Source: Hyphomonas sp.
Lineage (GTDB): Bacteria; Pseudomonadota; Alphaproteobacteria; Caulobacterales; Hyphomonadaceae
NCBI GenBank assembly: GCA_024743015.1
Contig: JANSXJ010000268.1
Coordinates: 1-5,254, forward strand
Direction: 5' to 3'
Length of the DNA stretch: 5,254 bases
The notes under the pieces were generated by a model, which saw only the letters and a program-made list of their open reading frames with translations, ran no database searches and was not told where the DNA came from. The position numbers and the translations under genes are program-made. This document shows positions 5,191 to 5,254 of the stretch, piece by piece (within the stretch, counting starts at the first letter, position 1; each line of letters opens with the position of its first letter).

Positions 5191-5254
5191 GCAACAACTC
5201 CATTTGAGGCGCAAAGTAAGCATCGACGCGCGCGACGCAACTCGCTAGTCAGGA
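5191..5254. promoter_or_regulatory. Upstream region of pepA, probably shared with a divergent gene past the window edge
   Basis: These 64 bases hold the pepA ribosome site (5198-5201) and a GC-rich stretch with a repeated CGACG (5224-5228 and 5233-5237). The best minus-strand promoter pair I can find (TTGCGT / 16 bp / TACTTT) is poor. The window ends in AGGA (5251-5254), which on the plus strand would be correctly placed as a ribosome site for a gene starting within about 10 bases beyond the edge. In E. coli and many other proteobacteria lptF is divergent from pepA; that identity here is inference. Confidence 0.25.

Noticed and set aside
5191..5223. Longer pepA start at 5223 adding MLTLRLKWSCC
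   Set aside because: The ATG at 5190 has GGAG at 7 bases and gives the family-typical N-terminus MKITFTEG; the extension has no comparable ribosome site and looks like read-back into the leader.
1..5254. Search for a new defence, mobile or biosynthetic system
   Set aside because: Essentially the whole window is filled with intact core genes (purM, purN, ndk, pepA, holC, a GST) and short gaps. I saw no integrase, transposase, terminal repeats, att-like sites, spaced repeats or atypical composition block.

Overview
The window looks like ordinary chromosomal housekeeping DNA from an alphaproteobacterium. Base composition is moderately GC-rich, and the proteins read like alphaproteobacterial orthologues (for example NDK, and a HolC with the WTYDDQSFLPHG motif). 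A Hyphomonadaceae/Caulobacterales-like marine lineage is my best guess, made from recall of family flavour and not from a search. I see no mobile element, CRISPR array, tRNA or rRNA, and no defence or biosynthetic cassette.

Layout, left to right. (1) Positions 1-61, minus strand: the first 20 codons of an envelope or secreted protein with a signal peptide. It is divergent from purM across a 104-bp intergenic region that holds a small inverted repeat. (2) 166-1796, plus strand: purM and purN, the fifth and third steps of de novo IMP synthesis, joined by an ATGA stop/start overlap. (3) 1829-2251, minus strand: ndk, convergent with purN. A 9-bp perfect hairpin between them has its T-run on the ndk transcript side, and one arm and the T-run lie inside the last purN codons. 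(4) 2252-2400: ndk and a small-protein gene are divergent. The region contains two candidate promoters facing each other. (5) 2401-2586, plus strand: a 61-aa protein with two predicted membrane segments, not recognised. (6) 5190 down to 2588, minus strand: a tight three-gene unit pepA-holC-GST (3-bp gap, then ATGA overlap). It ends one base from the stop codon of the small membrane protein.

Functionally, purM, purN and ndk all serve nucleotide supply: PurM and PurN build the purine ring, and Ndk balances the (d)NTP pools. pepA-holC is an old linkage also known from E. coli, where lptF lies divergently upstream. The right edge here ends in an AGGA that could be the ribosome site of such a divergent gene, but that gene is outside the window. 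All complete reading frames look intact, with catalytic residues present where I could check. The window has little that is novel. The points worth a second look are the regulatory architecture around ndk and purM, and the unrecognised two-TM small protein.
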